Shown here: positions 32,612 through 41,123 of the stretch, in pieces | Position numbering within the stretch: the stretch's first letter is position 1 | Layout: every line of letters starts with the position of its first letter | From: Streptomyces sp. HB132 | GTDB taxonomy: Bacteria; Actinomycetota; Actinomycetes; Streptomycetales; Streptomycetaceae | DNA: 64,000 nucleotides | Assembly (NCBI RefSeq): GCF_016909575.1 | Contig: NZ_JAFBGA010000011.1 | Span: forward strand, 1-64,000 | Reading direction: 5' to 3' | The notes under the pieces: generated by a model | Told to the model about the DNA's origin: nothing | Database searches by the model: none | Seen by the model: only the letters and a program-made list of their open reading frames with translations | Translations under genes and position numbers: made by a program

Positions 32612-33574
32612 CTACTCCTCGACGAGCAGCCGCTCGCGCAGCTGGGCGAGCGTCCGCGCCAGGAGGCGGGACACGTGCATCTGGGAGATGCCGACCTCCT
32701 GGGCGATCTGCGACTGGGTCATGTTGCCGAAGAAACGCAACAGCAGGATCCGCTTCTCGCGCGGCGGGAGGTCCTCAAGCAGCGGCTTGAGCGACTCGCG
32801 GTACTCGACACCCTCCAGGGCCTCGTCCTCGGAGCCCAGCGTGTCCGCGACCGCCGGGGACTCGTCGTCCGTGTCCGGGACGTCGAGCGAGAGCGTGCTG
32901 TAGGCGTTGGCCGACTCCAGTCCCTCCAGGACCTCCTCCTCGGAGATCCCCAGGCGCTCCGCCAGCTCGTGCACGGTGGGGGAGCGGCCGTGCTGCTGGG
33001 AGAGTTCGGCGGTGGCCGTGGTCAGCGACAGCCGCAGCTCCTGGAGGCGCCGCGGCACCCGCACCGCCCAGCCCTTGTCCCGGAAGTGGCGCTTGATCTC
33101 GCCGACGACCGTGGGGGTCGCGTACGTCGAGAACTCGACGCCGCGGTCGGGGTCGAACCGGTCCACCGACTTGATCAGGCCGATGGTGGCGACCTGGGTC
33201 AGGTCGTCGAGCGGCTCGCCGCGGTTGCGGAACCTGCGGGCCAGGTGTTCCACGAGCGGCAGGTGCATCCGCACCAGCCGGTTGCGCAGCTCGGCCTTCT
33301 CCGCCGAGCCGTCGGGAAGCTCCCGGAGCTCGATGAAGAGCGCCCGCGCCCCACTGCGGTCGCGTGGATCGTGGTGCGCGTGCTCGCTCATCTGGACCGC
33401 CCGCTCCGCCTGCGACTGCTCCAACGCGACCGGACGGCCCTTCGCTCCGTCCGCACCGTCCGCCTCGCCCTCCGGATGCGGCCGCGCCTGCTGTTCCGGG
33501 AGGGCTGCCGGGCGCACCGCTTCCGACCGGATCGTCTCGTCACGCACAGGACCGTCCCCGTTCCCGTCGCTCAC
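32612..33574 (-). CDS. sigH: SigB/SigF-family stress sigma factor SigH
   Basis: A 320-residue group III sigma factor. Region 2 (LVRMHLPLVEHLARRF, DLTQVATIGLIKSVDRFDP), region 3 (PTVHELAERLGISEEEVLEGL) and region 4 (MTQSQIAQEVGISQMHVSRLLART) are complete. An acidic/Gln-rich N-terminus of about 80 residues precedes region 1.2-2. The context (anti-sigma gene just upstream with GTGA overlap) identifies it with the osmotic/heat and differentiation sigma factor SigH of S. coelicolor. There several protein forms arise from alternative promoters and starts, so internal starts are plausible here too. Confidence 0.9.
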   Translation of the reverse strand: MSDGNGDGPVRDETIRSEAVRPAALPEQQARPHPEGEADGADGAKGRPVALEQSQAERAVQMSEHAHHDPRDRSGARALFIELRELPDGSAEKAELRNRLVRMHLPLVEHLARRFRNRGEPLDDLTQVATIGLIKSVDRFDPDRGVEFSTYATPTVVGEIKRHFRDKGWAVRVPRRLQELRLSLTTATAELSQQHGRSPTVHELAERLGISEEEVLEGLESANAYSTLSLDVPDTDDESPAVADTLGSEDEALEGVEYRESLKPLLEDLPPREKRILLLRFFGNMTQSQIAQEVGISQMHVSRLLARTLAQLRERLLVEE

Positions 33575-33984
33575 GCCGGCCCGGGTCCCGCGCCGCGCTG
33601 TTTGTACAGGCTGATGCTGACCGTACGGTCGTCGGCGACCGTGGAGTCGACCTTGCCGGCCAGTGCGGAGAGCACCGTCCAGGCGAAGGTGTCGCGCTCA
33701 GGGGCGCGGCCGTCCGTCGTGGGCGCCGAGACGGTCACCTCGAGGGAATCCCCGACGAGTCGGAAGACGCAGCTGAGGACGGAGCCCGGCACGGCCTGCT
33801 GGAGCAGGATCGCGCAGGCCTCGTCGACCGCGATGCGAAGATCCTCGATCTCGTCGAGAGTGAAGTCCAAGCGCGCTGCGAGGCCGGCCGTGGCCGTACG
33901 CAGCACCGACAGGTAGGCACCCGCAGCGGGCAGCCGGACCTCTACGAAGTCCTGGTTCCCGGGCTCGCCTGCGATCTGGGACAC
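33571..33984 (-). CDS. prsH: Anti-sigma factor kinase domain protein (SigH antagonist)
   Basis: A 137-residue RsbW-type GHKL (HATPase) protein. The N-box helix DEIEDLRIAVDEACAILLQQA and a diverged G-box are visible. It should sequester SigH and be countered by an anti-anti-sigma protein not encoded here. I set the start at GTG 33984 because GGAGG lies 5 nt upstream and the protein then begins VSQIAGEPGN. An upstream in-frame GTG at 34086 would add 34 residues. Named prsH/rshA in S. coelicolor. It overlaps sigH by GTGA. Confidence 0.88.
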   Translation of the reverse strand: MSQIAGEPGNQDFVEVRLPAAGAYLSVLRTATAGLAARLDFTLDEIEDLRIAVDEACAILLQQAVPGSVLSCVFRLVGDSLEVTVSAPTTDGRAPERDTFAWTVLSALAGKVDSTVADDRTVSISLYKQRGAGPGPA

Positions 33985-34214
33985 CCTCACCTCCAAGGTG
34001 GCACACACTCGTTCGAGGCTCCGGGACGAGTGCCCGGGGCCATACGGTCCGTCGTCGGTTCTGTGGTCCGGCGACGCTGTCGCCACCCATGATGCCGTGT
34101 CGCCGAGACCGCAACCTTGTGATTACTCATCGTATGCATATGAGTACACACAGTGGCTAGAGGTCTGCGGCGGTCAATTGCGAAGAACCGGCGCCGGTTT
34201 GACGTACCCAGGCG

Positions 34215-34475
34215 TCAGACGATCGAACCGTCCACGAAGCACCAGCGCCAGCTCTCGGCACTGTCGAAGCTGCGCATCACCGGGTGGCCGGTCGCCTCGA
34301 AGTGGGCCGAGGCGTGCTTCAGGGGCGAGGAATCACAGCAGGCGACGCGCCCGCAGACCAGGCAGAGCCGCAGCTGCACGGGATGCGTGCCGGCCGCCAG
34401 ACACTCCGGGCAGGTGTCGCTGAGCGGGGCCGGCTCGGGGCGCGGCAGTTCGGATACGTGGAGGCACTCACTCAT
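34215..34475 (-). CDS. UBP-type zinc-finger protein
   Basis: An 86-residue protein made almost entirely of one ZnF-UBP fold: CPEC...LCLVCG...CC...HA..H....HPVMRSF. In eukaryotes this fold reads the free C-terminus of ubiquitin. In actinobacteria the role is unknown. The start MSECLHV at 34475 is divergent from the antiporter gene over 35 bp, so the two promoters interlock. Confidence 0.82.
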   Translation of the reverse strand: MSECLHVSELPRPEPAPLSDTCPECLAAGTHPVQLRLCLVCGRVACCDSSPLKHASAHFEATGHPVMRSFDSAESWRWCFVDGSIV

Positions 34476-34510
34476 GATGGCCACGTTACGTCGGATGTGA
34501 GGACAGCGAG

Positions 34511-36112
34511 ATGGACGCATTGCCGCTGGTTGCGCTCGTCGCGGTGAGCGCGGTGGTCGCGGGGGCGGCCCGCCGGACACCGGTGCCCGCACCGCTGCTG
34601 CTGGTCGCGGCCGGGCTGCTGGCCTCCTACCTGCCCGGAGTGCCCAGCTACACCCTGGACGCGCACATCGTGCTGCCCCTGCTGCTGCCGCCGTTGCTGT
34701 ACACGGCGGCGGTCGACAGCTCGTACCTGGATCTGAGGGCCAACCTGCGGCCGGTCGCGCTGCTCTCCGTCGGGTACGTGCTCTTCGCGACGGTCGCGGT
34801 GGGGTGGCTCGCCTACCTGCTCGTGCCGGACCTGCCGCTCACCGCCGCGCTCGTGCTCGGCGCCGTCATCGCCCCGCCGGACGCCGTCACCGCCGCGGCG
34901 ATCGCCCGCCGGGTGGGCCTGCCCGCCCGGGTCACCACGATCCTCCAGGGGGAGTCCCTGGTGAACGACGCCACCGCGATCACCGCCTTCAAGGTGGTGC
35001 TCGCCGCGGCGGTCGGCGAGGGCGTGAGCTGGGGCGAGGGGATCGGCGAGTTCCTGCTGGCGTCGGTCGGTGGAGTCGCCGTCGGCCTGCTGCTGATGGT
35101 TCCGCTGCACTGGCTGCGCACCCACCTCAAGGAGGCGCTGCTCCAGAACACCCTGTCGTTGCTGATCCCCTTCGTGGCGTACGCGGCCGCGGAGCGGGTG
35201 CACGCCTCCGGGGTGCTCGCCGTGGTCGTCGTCGCGCTCTACCTGGGGCACCGCTCCTGGCAGGTCGACTTCGCGACCAGGCTCCAGGAGGCGGCGGTCT
35301 GGAAGATGGTCGCGTTCGTCCTGGAGTCGGCGGTCTTCGCGCTCATCGGGCTGCAGCTGCCGTTCGTCCTGCGGGAGCTGGGCGCCTACAGCGTGATGGA
35401 CGCCTTCCGGTACGCGGTCCTCGTGTTCGTCGCCGTGGTGGTGGTGCGCTTCGTCTGGGTGTACCCCGCGAGCTACCTGCCGCACTGGTTCTCCAAGCGC
35501 GTCCGGGAACGCGAGGGGCCGATGCCCTGGACGTCTCCCCTGATCGTCGGCTGGGCCGGGATGCGGGGTGTCGTCTCGCTCGCCATCGCCTTCTCCATCC
35601 CCATGGTCACGCACGGCGGGGAGGACTTCCCCGCGCGCAGCCTGGTGCTGTTCCTGACCTTCACCACCGTCATCGGGACCCTGGTCGTCCAAGGGCTGAG
35701 CCTGCCCCTGCTGGTGCGTGTGCTGAAGCTCCCGGGACGCGACGTGCGCACCGAGACGCTGGCCGAGGCGCAGGCGCAGAGCGAGGCGTCGGCGGCCGCG
35801 GACGAGCGCCTGGACGAGCTGCTGGCCGACCCCGTCAACGCGCTGCCCGACCCCCTGACCCAGCGGCTGCGCACCGTCATGGAGCGTCGCCGCAACGCCG
35901 TCTGGGAGCGGCTCGGCGCGGCGAACCCGGCCACCGGCGAGTCGGCGGACGACACCTACCGGCGGCTGGCCAGGGAGATGATCGCCGCCGAGCGCGAGGT
36001 CTTCGTACGCCTCAGGGACGAGCGGAGGATCGACGACGAGATGCTGCGTGCCCTGCTGCGCCGGCTGGACCTGGAGGAGGCCGCCGCCTACCGGGAGTCG
36101 GACACCGGCTGA
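34511..36112 (+). CDS. CPA1-family Na+/H+ antiporter
   Basis: A 533-residue membrane protein with about 12 helices and a 120-residue cytoplasmic tail. The CPA1 ion-binding motifs are APPDAVTAAAIARRVGLP and ILQGESLVNDATA (carboxylates in the crossed helices), and GWAGMRGVVSLA is the conserved arginine region. It exchanges Na+ or K+ for protons. The tail (about 400-533) is charged and likely regulatory. Its 3' end overlaps the convergent PLP-enzyme gene by 25 bp. Confidence 0.88.
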   Translation: MDALPLVALVAVSAVVAGAARRTPVPAPLLLVAAGLLASYLPGVPSYTLDAHIVLPLLLPPLLYTAAVDSSYLDLRANLRPVALLSVGYVLFATVAVGWLAYLLVPDLPLTAALVLGAVIAPPDAVTAAAIARRVGLPARVTTILQGESLVNDATAITAFKVVLAAAVGEGVSWGEGIGEFLLASVGGVAVGLLLMVPLHWLRTHLKEALLQNTLSLLIPFVAYAAAERVHASGVLAVVVVALYLGHRSWQVDFATRLQEAAVWKMVAFVLESAVFALIGLQLPFVLRELGAYSVMDAFRYAVLVFVAVVVVRFVWVYPASYLPHWFSKRVREREGPMPWTSPLIVGWAGMRGVVSLAIAFSIPMVTHGGEDFPARSLVLFLTFTTVIGTLVVQGLSLPLLVRVLKLPGRDVRTETLAEAQAQSEASAAADERLDELLADPVNALPDPLTQRLRTVMERRRNAVWERLGAANPATGESADDTYRRLAREMIAAEREVFVRLRDERRIDDEMLRALLRRLDLEEAAAYRESDTG

Positions 36113-37020
36113 CCGTCACCGGCCGTCCCGGGCCGTCCGGTCACGACAGCGGTGACCGCGGACCCCGGGGCGAAGGCGCCCTCCCCTGCCAGCACGGTCA
36201 GTCCGTACAGGAGTTTCGCCATGTAGAGCCGTTCGACGGGCAGGCCGTGCCGGTCCTCGAAGTCGTCGGCGAAGGCGTGCAGCTCCGGTGTCGTACGGGC
36301 GTACCCGCCGAAGTGGAAGCGGTCGTCCAGGGACCACCGCCCGACGGGCGCGCCGAACGCCTCGCGCTGCAGATCTAGCACCGCCGCTCCCAGGAAGCCG
36401 CCGCGCAGGACGGGGACGCCGAGTGCGCGTTGCCGGGGGCCGAGGCCTGCGGCCAGCCCCGCCAGGGTGCCGCCGGTGCCGCAGGCGACCGCCACGGTGG
36501 CGGACCGGCCGCGCAGTTCGCGACCGAGCTCTGTGCAGCCCTGTGCGGCGAGCGCGTTGCTGCCGCCCTCCGGGATGACCACGCACTCCCCGAAGCGGCT
36601 CAGCAGGCCGTCCAGGACCGCGGGGACGGTCTTCGCGCGGTAGGTCGCGCGGTCCACGAAGTGCAGTCGCATGCCGTCGGCCGCGCAACGTGCGAGGGAG
36701 GGGTTCAGTGGCCGGTGGGCCAGCTCGCCGCCCCGCACGACACCGACGGTGGGGAAGCCCAGCAGCCGCCCGGCGGCGGCCGTGGCCCGGAGGTGGTTGG
36801 AGTAGGCACCGCCGAAGGTCAGTACGGTACGGCCCGCGGCGGCCCGGAGATTGGGGGCGAGTTTGCGCCACTTATTGCCCGGCAGGTCCGGGTGGATCAG
36901 GTCGTCCCGCTTGAGCAGCAGCGTCACACCGTGCCGTGCGAACCGCTCGTCCTCGACCGGCTGCAGGGGTGAGGGCAGCACCGGCCGCAGCCGGGAGAGA
37001 CCGAGCGTTTCGTCGTCCAT
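36088..37020 (-). CDS. PLP-dependent deaminase, ACC deaminase/D-cysteine desulfhydrase family
   Basis: A 310-residue fold-type II PLP enzyme. The Schiff-base lysine is in DLPGNKWRKL (about 46-55). FGGAYSNHLRA binds the substrate carboxylate, and the phosphate cup is CGTGGTLAGLAAGL. Family members release ammonia and pyruvate from D-cysteine or oxobutyrate from ACC. The residues that discriminate the two are not decisive to me, and D-cysteine desulfhydrase is the more common bacterial function. The 3' end overlaps the antiporter gene by 25 bp. Confidence 0.82.
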   Translation of the reverse strand: MDDETLGLSRLRPVLPSPLQPVEDERFARHGVTLLLKRDDLIHPDLPGNKWRKLAPNLRAAAGRTVLTFGGAYSNHLRATAAAGRLLGFPTVGVVRGGELAHRPLNPSLARCAADGMRLHFVDRATYRAKTVPAVLDGLLSRFGECVVIPEGGSNALAAQGCTELGRELRGRSATVAVACGTGGTLAGLAAGLGPRQRALGVPVLRGGFLGAAVLDLQREAFGAPVGRWSLDDRFHFGGYARTTPELHAFADDFEDRHGLPVERLYMAKLLYGLTVLAGEGAFAPGSAVTAVVTGRPGTAGDGQPVSDSR

Positions 37021-37048
37021 GCCTCCATTGTGTGCGGCCGGTGCCGCG

Positions 37049-37639
37049 CTACTTCAGCCGGTCGTGGACGCGGTTGCGCATGCCCGTCATGGAGAAGCCG
37101 CGCGGATCGACCTTGCCGGGCTGCCACTCCCGGTGTCCGACGACCGAGGGGGCGTCCCAGCCGTGGAAGCGGCAGACCGCCGCTGCGGCCTTCTCGACGG
37201 CCTCGAGCTGGACGGCGGGCCAGGGGTCCTTCCCGTCGCCGAGGTTCTCGCACTCGAAGCCGTAGAAGTGGCGGTTCCCGTCGGTGTTGGACTCGTTGTC
37301 CGAGGGCAGGCGCTTCTCGGCCACCACGGCGCGCAGGACGTCGTCGTCGCCGAGGCCGGCGTGGTTGGCACGGCCGTAGCCCACCAGATGGACCCGTCCG
37401 TCTTTGGCGATCACGCCGTGGCAGAGCGGTCCCGGCAGCCCCGGGTGCCCGTCCCGGCAGATCTCGACGGTGCGGGCCGTGCCCTCCGTGACGGTGTGGT
37501 GCAGCATCACACCGTGCACCGGCCCCCAGGGGCCCTTGTGGTTGCGGTTGTGCGTACGCCAGTCGCCCACCTGGACGACGGTGAGCCCCTCGTTCTTCAG
37601 GGCCTTGAGGAAGTTGCTGGCTGACATGGGTGAGGACAT
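37049..37639 (-). CDS. N-acetylmuramoyl-L-alanine amidase, amidase_2/PGRP-like
   Basis: A 196-residue zinc amidase domain (about 20-180). Zinc ligands are in MLHHTVTEG and VVGHREWQPGKVDP (His, His plus a distal Cys/Asp-type position), and YGFECEN carries the catalytic-side residue. No obvious signal peptide is present in this start, so export may be unconventional or the enzyme may be prophage-lysin-like in use. ATG 37639 is preferred over 37627 because AAGGAG sits 6 nt upstream. Confidence 0.83.
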   Translation of the reverse strand: MSSPMSASNFLKALKNEGLTVVQVGDWRTHNRNHKGPWGPVHGVMLHHTVTEGTARTVEICRDGHPGLPGPLCHGVIAKDGRVHLVGYGRANHAGLGDDDVLRAVVAEKRLPSDNESNTDGNRHFYGFECENLGDGKDPWPAVQLEAVEKAAAAVCRFHGWDAPSVVGHREWQPGKVDPRGFSMTGMRNRVHDRLK

Positions 37640-37807
37640 GGCCGACTCCTTGTCTGGCGGGGGAGCGTGTCCGTACAGCGCTTTTACCGGAACACCTGGC
37701 TCCGGCAAACCTGTTCGGGCGTTGTTTGCGCCCTGTGCGATTTGATCCGGACAGTTCGGTGCCTGCGGTTCGTCCTGAGGTTCCGCGCGTGCCCCGAGAG
37801 GGTGTGC

Positions 37808-39004
37808 TCAGCCCTGGGCGAGCCACAGGTCGGGACCGAACACCTCGTAATGGATGTCGGCCGCCGCGACCCCCTTGTCCAGCAGCTGGGCGCGGACGGT
37901 GCGCATGAAGGGGAGCGGTCCGCAGAGATAGGCGTGGGTGCCCGGGGCGACAGGGACACCGCTCAGGTCGACCGTGCCGGTGCGCTCCGCCGGGTGGCCG
38001 GGCTCCGGGTTCTCGTACCAGAAGTGGGCGACGGCGTCGGGCAGCTTGCCGGTCAGCGCCGCGTGGTCCGTGCGCAGTGCGTGGTCGGCGGGCGACCGGT
38101 CGCCGTGCACCACGGTGACGGGTGAGCGGTGCCCCTCCTCCGCCAGCTGTTCGAGCATCGACAGGACCGGGGTGCAGCCGATGCCTGCCGAGGCGAGGAG
38201 CAGGGGGGCATCGGAGCCGTCGAGCACCAGGTCGCCGTACGGCGCGGAGACGCGCAGCCGGTCGCCCGCGCGCAGTCGCGCGTGCAGTCGCGTGGAGACC
38301 TCGCCCTCCGGGCCCGCCGCGCCCCGAACCCGCTTGACCGAGAAGGAGCGCAGGCCGGGGCCGGACGCCCCGGTGAGGCTGTACTGGCGTATCTGGCGTG
38401 CGCCGTCGGGGAGTTCCACCTGGACGGAGACGTACTGGCCCGGGCGGAAGGCGGGGGCGGGCGCGCCGTCGGAGGGAGTGATCCGGAAGGTCGCCACGTC
38501 AGGGGTGTCCTCGATGCGGGAGGCCACCGTCCACTCGCGCCAGACGTCCCCCGCCGTCACGCCCTGCTGTGCGTAGAGCCGTTCCTCGATCGCGATCAGC
38601 GCGTTGGCCATCAGCCAGTAGACCTCGTCCCAGGCGGCGGCCACCTCGGGAGTGACGGCGTCGCCGAGCACCTCGGCGATCGCGGCGAGGAGGTGTGTGT
38701 GCACGATCTCGTACTGCGGGGCGGTGATGCCCAGTGAGGCGTGCTTGTTGGCGATGCGGCCCAGCATCACGTCGGGCCGGGTGTCCGGATGTTCGACGAG
38801 CCGGGTGGCGAAGGCGGCGATGGATCCGGCGAGCGCCTGACGCTGTGTGCCGGACGCCTGGTTGCCCCGGTTGAACAGGTCCCGGAGCAGCTCGGGGTGA
38901 GCGTCGAACAGCTTCCGGTAGAAGAGGTCCGCGATGTCCCCGATGGCCGCCCCCACGGCGGGGAGCGTGGCTCGGACGGTGGCGGTCGACGTCTCGGAGA
39001 GCAT
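37808..39004 (-). CDS. hmp: Flavohemoprotein nitric oxide dioxygenase
   Basis: A 398-residue three-domain protein: globin (about 1-140, proximal His in GRIANKHASLGI), FAD-binding (about 150-260, RQYSLTG), and NAD(P)-binding (about 265-398, ASAGIGCTPVLSM and the terminal YEVFGPD). It oxidises NO to nitrate. The upstream NsrR box and the adjacent nsrR gene make it the classic NO-detoxification unit. It is 398 residues, the family norm. Confidence 0.95.
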   Translation of the reverse strand: MLSETSTATVRATLPAVGAAIGDIADLFYRKLFDAHPELLRDLFNRGNQASGTQRQALAGSIAAFATRLVEHPDTRPDVMLGRIANKHASLGITAPQYEIVHTHLLAAIAEVLGDAVTPEVAAAWDEVYWLMANALIAIEERLYAQQGVTAGDVWREWTVASRIEDTPDVATFRITPSDGAPAPAFRPGQYVSVQVELPDGARQIRQYSLTGASGPGLRSFSVKRVRGAAGPEGEVSTRLHARLRAGDRLRVSAPYGDLVLDGSDAPLLLASAGIGCTPVLSMLEQLAEEGHRSPVTVVHGDRSPADHALRTDHAALTGKLPDAVAHFWYENPEPGHPAERTGTVDLSGVPVAPGTHAYLCGPLPFMRTVRAQLLDKGVAAADIHYEVFGPDLWLAQG

Positions 39005-39054
39005 CGGGTGACTCCTGGGGTGTGAGCCGGCCGTGTCGACGACCGGACAGGTAA

Positions 39055-39077
39055 TTGGTATATGAGATGCGTATTTT
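39055..39077. promoter_or_regulatory. NsrR operator in the hmp promoter
   Basis: Read on the minus strand, AATACGCATCTCATATACCA resembles the 11-1-11 NsrR consensus of S. coelicolor (AACACGCATCT half). It lies about 50-75 bp upstream of hmp. Confidence 0.78.
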
Positions 39078-39138
39078 TGGGCAGCGCGATCCCCTCCGTG
39101 CGCAGCGGGTACGCAGGGGGAGGGGTGTGGCCGGATCA

Positions 39139-39591
39139 TCAGCCCGGCGCGGGGCGGCCGCGGCTGATGCCGAGCAGCAGCGGGCCGGTTGGGGAGGAGG
39201 TGAGATCGCTGACGGTGAGCGGGTCGAGCGAGGCGTGGAACGCCTCCTCGGCCCGGCGCAGTGCGGAGCGGAGTCGGCAGGCGGAACGCAGGGGGCACGG
39301 GGTGCTGCCCTCGCACTCGACGACCTCGCCCGGCCCTTCCAGCTCCCTCACCAGGGCGCCGATCGAGGCGGACCGGCCGGCGGCCGTGAGGGAGAGGCCC
39401 CCGCCGCGGCCCCGCCGTGCGTCGACCAGGCCGAGGTGCTGGAGGCGGGCGACGACCTTCGCCGCGTGGGTGTAGGGCACCTGCATGGCGGCTGCCACCT
39501 CGCGGGTGGTCGGCGGGTCCTCACTCTCGGCCGTGACGGCGAGGAGCATCAGTACCCGGAGTGCCACATCGGTGAATCGCGTCAGCCGCAT
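39139..39591 (-). CDS. nsrR: Rrf2-family nitric oxide sensor NsrR
   Basis: A 150-residue winged-helix repressor holding a NO-sensitive [4Fe-4S] cluster. Cys93, Cys99 and Cys105 (CEGSTPCPLRSAC) and Asp8 are exactly the ligands established for S. coelicolor NsrR. The recognition helix is near TREVAAAMQVPYTHAAKVVARL, in two parts. It represses hmp and itself. It lies 134 bp from hmp in the same orientation, and a palindromic box sits directly upstream of its start. Confidence 0.95.
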   Translation of the reverse strand: MRLTRFTDVALRVLMLLAVTAESEDPPTTREVAAAMQVPYTHAAKVVARLQHLGLVDARRGRGGGLSLTAAGRSASIGALVRELEGPGEVVECEGSTPCPLRSACRLRSALRRAEEAFHASLDPLTVSDLTSSPTGPLLLGISRGRPAPG

Positions 39592-39605
39592 GGCGGCAGC
39601 GTAGA

Positions 39606-39630
39606 TAAGTTGCATGACAGATGCAACTTA
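39606..39630. promoter_or_regulatory. NsrR operator at nsrR
   Basis: Palindrome TAAGTTGCAT-GACAG-ATGCAACTTA (10-bp arms, 5-bp centre) begins 15 bp upstream of the nsrR start. It matches the AAGNTGCAT half-site pattern of NsrR boxes and implies autorepression. Confidence 0.88.
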
Positions 39631-39727
39631 GGCCCCTGGTCCTGCGCGTGAGGGGGCGGGCCATCATGGAGGTGCGGCCCCGTGACGGATGCGGGGCGCG
39701 CGAGAGCAGGAGAGGCGGTCAGCGGCC

Positions 39728-41116
39728 GTGCCGAAGCCGAACGCAGCCGACGGGATACCGGCGAGCAAGGTCATCACCGACCCGGAGAGCCTGGGCCGTT
39801 ACGCGCGCGACGAGGCGGAGTGGGCCCCGGCGGGTCTGCCCCTCGCCGTCGTGCGGCCCCAGGGCACCGATGAGGTGCGGGCCGTCGTCGCGTACTGCGT
39901 CGAACACCGGATCCCGGTGATCCCGCGCGGCGCGGGCACGGGCCTTTCGGGCGGGGCGAACGCGGTGGACGGTGCCGTCGTCCTCTCCTTCGAGGACATG
40001 AACCGGATCCTGCGCATCGACCCGGTGGAACGCCTCGCCGTCGTCCAGCCGGGCGTCGTCAACGACGATCTGCGTGCCGCGTGCGCCGCGCAGGGCCTCT
40101 GGTACCCGCCGGATCCGGCGAGCTCCCCCTGGTCCACCATCGGCGGCAACACCGCCACCAACGCGGGAGGCATGTGCTGCGTCAAGTACGGCGTCACCCG
40201 CGACTACGTGCTCGGGCTCGAGGTGGTCAACGGCCTCGGAGAGGTCGTGCGGGTGGGCCGGCAGACCGCGAAGGGGGTCGCCGGGTACGACCTGTGCGGT
40301 CTGTTCGTCGGCTCCGAGGGCACGCTCGGCGTGATCACCGAGATCACCGTGAAGCTGCGCGGCGCGCGGCCGGCCGAGCGTACGGTGGCCGGCTTCTTCG
40401 ACTCGGTCGTCGCGGCCGGTGACGCGGTGAGCCGGGTCACGGCCGCGGGAGTCGTGCCTTCGGCGCTCGAACTCCTCGACCGGCACTGCCTGAAGGCCGT
40501 CGACGAGTGGAAGAACATGGGCCTGTCGGCGGACGCGAACGCGATCCTGCTCGGCCGCGTGGACACCCCGGGAGCCGCGGGCGACGCGGAGGCCGAGGCC
40601 ATGAGGGCCTGTTTCGCGGAGGCCGGGGCCGCCTGGGCCGAGGTCTCCACCGACCAGGCGGAGGCGGACGCCCTGTTCCAGGCCCGCCGACTCGCCTATC
40701 CGGCGCTGGAACGACTGGGGCCGGTGCTCACCGAGGACGTGGTCGTGCCGCGGTCCCGGGTGCCGCAGATGCTGGCGCGTATCGAGGAGATCGCGGGCGA
40801 ACACGATGTCCTCATCGCCAACATCGCCCACGCAGGCGACGGCAACCTCCACCCCCTGATCATCACCGAACCCGGTGACGACGCGGCCAGGGCCCGCGCC
40901 CAGCTCGCCTTCGAGGACATCCTCGACGCCGCGATCTCCCTCGGCGGCACGGTCACCGGTGAACACGGCGTGGGCCTGCTGAAGATGGGCGGCATGGACC
41001 GCGAGATCGGCCCCGTCAACCTCGCCATGCAGCGAGCGGTGAAGGCGGCCCTGGACCCCCACGGCATCCTCAACCCGGGCAAGGTCGTCGTTTCGGGAGC
41101 ACCGCTCGCGTACTGA
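39728..41116 (+). CDS. FAD-linked oxidase, glycolate oxidase subunit GlcD-like
   Basis: A 462-residue flavoprotein. The PCMH-type FAD domain (about 30-210) has IPRGAGTGLSGGAN and STIGGNTATNAGG. The C-terminal oxidase domain (about 215-455) has the NIAHAGDGNLHP motif and GEHGVGLLK near the end. It oxidises a 2-hydroxyacid such as glycolate or D-lactate. The substrate is not fixed by sequence, and no GlcE or GlcF partner is adjacent. GTG 39728 is my choice. An in-frame ATG at 39689 is possible. Confidence 0.85.
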   Translation: MPKPNAADGIPASKVITDPESLGRYARDEAEWAPAGLPLAVVRPQGTDEVRAVVAYCVEHRIPVIPRGAGTGLSGGANAVDGAVVLSFEDMNRILRIDPVERLAVVQPGVVNDDLRAACAAQGLWYPPDPASSPWSTIGGNTATNAGGMCCVKYGVTRDYVLGLEVVNGLGEVVRVGRQTAKGVAGYDLCGLFVGSEGTLGVITEITVKLRGARPAERTVAGFFDSVVAAGDAVSRVTAAGVVPSALELLDRHCLKAVDEWKNMGLSADANAILLGRVDTPGAAGDAEAEAMRACFAEAGAAWAEVSTDQAEADALFQARRLAYPALERLGPVLTEDVVVPRSRVPQMLARIEEIAGEHDVLIANIAHAGDGNLHPLIITEPGDDAARARAQLAFEDILDAAISLGGTVTGEHGVGLLKMGGMDREIGPVNLAMQRAVKAALDPHGILNPGKVVVSGAPLAY

Positions 41117-41123
41117 GCGCCCG

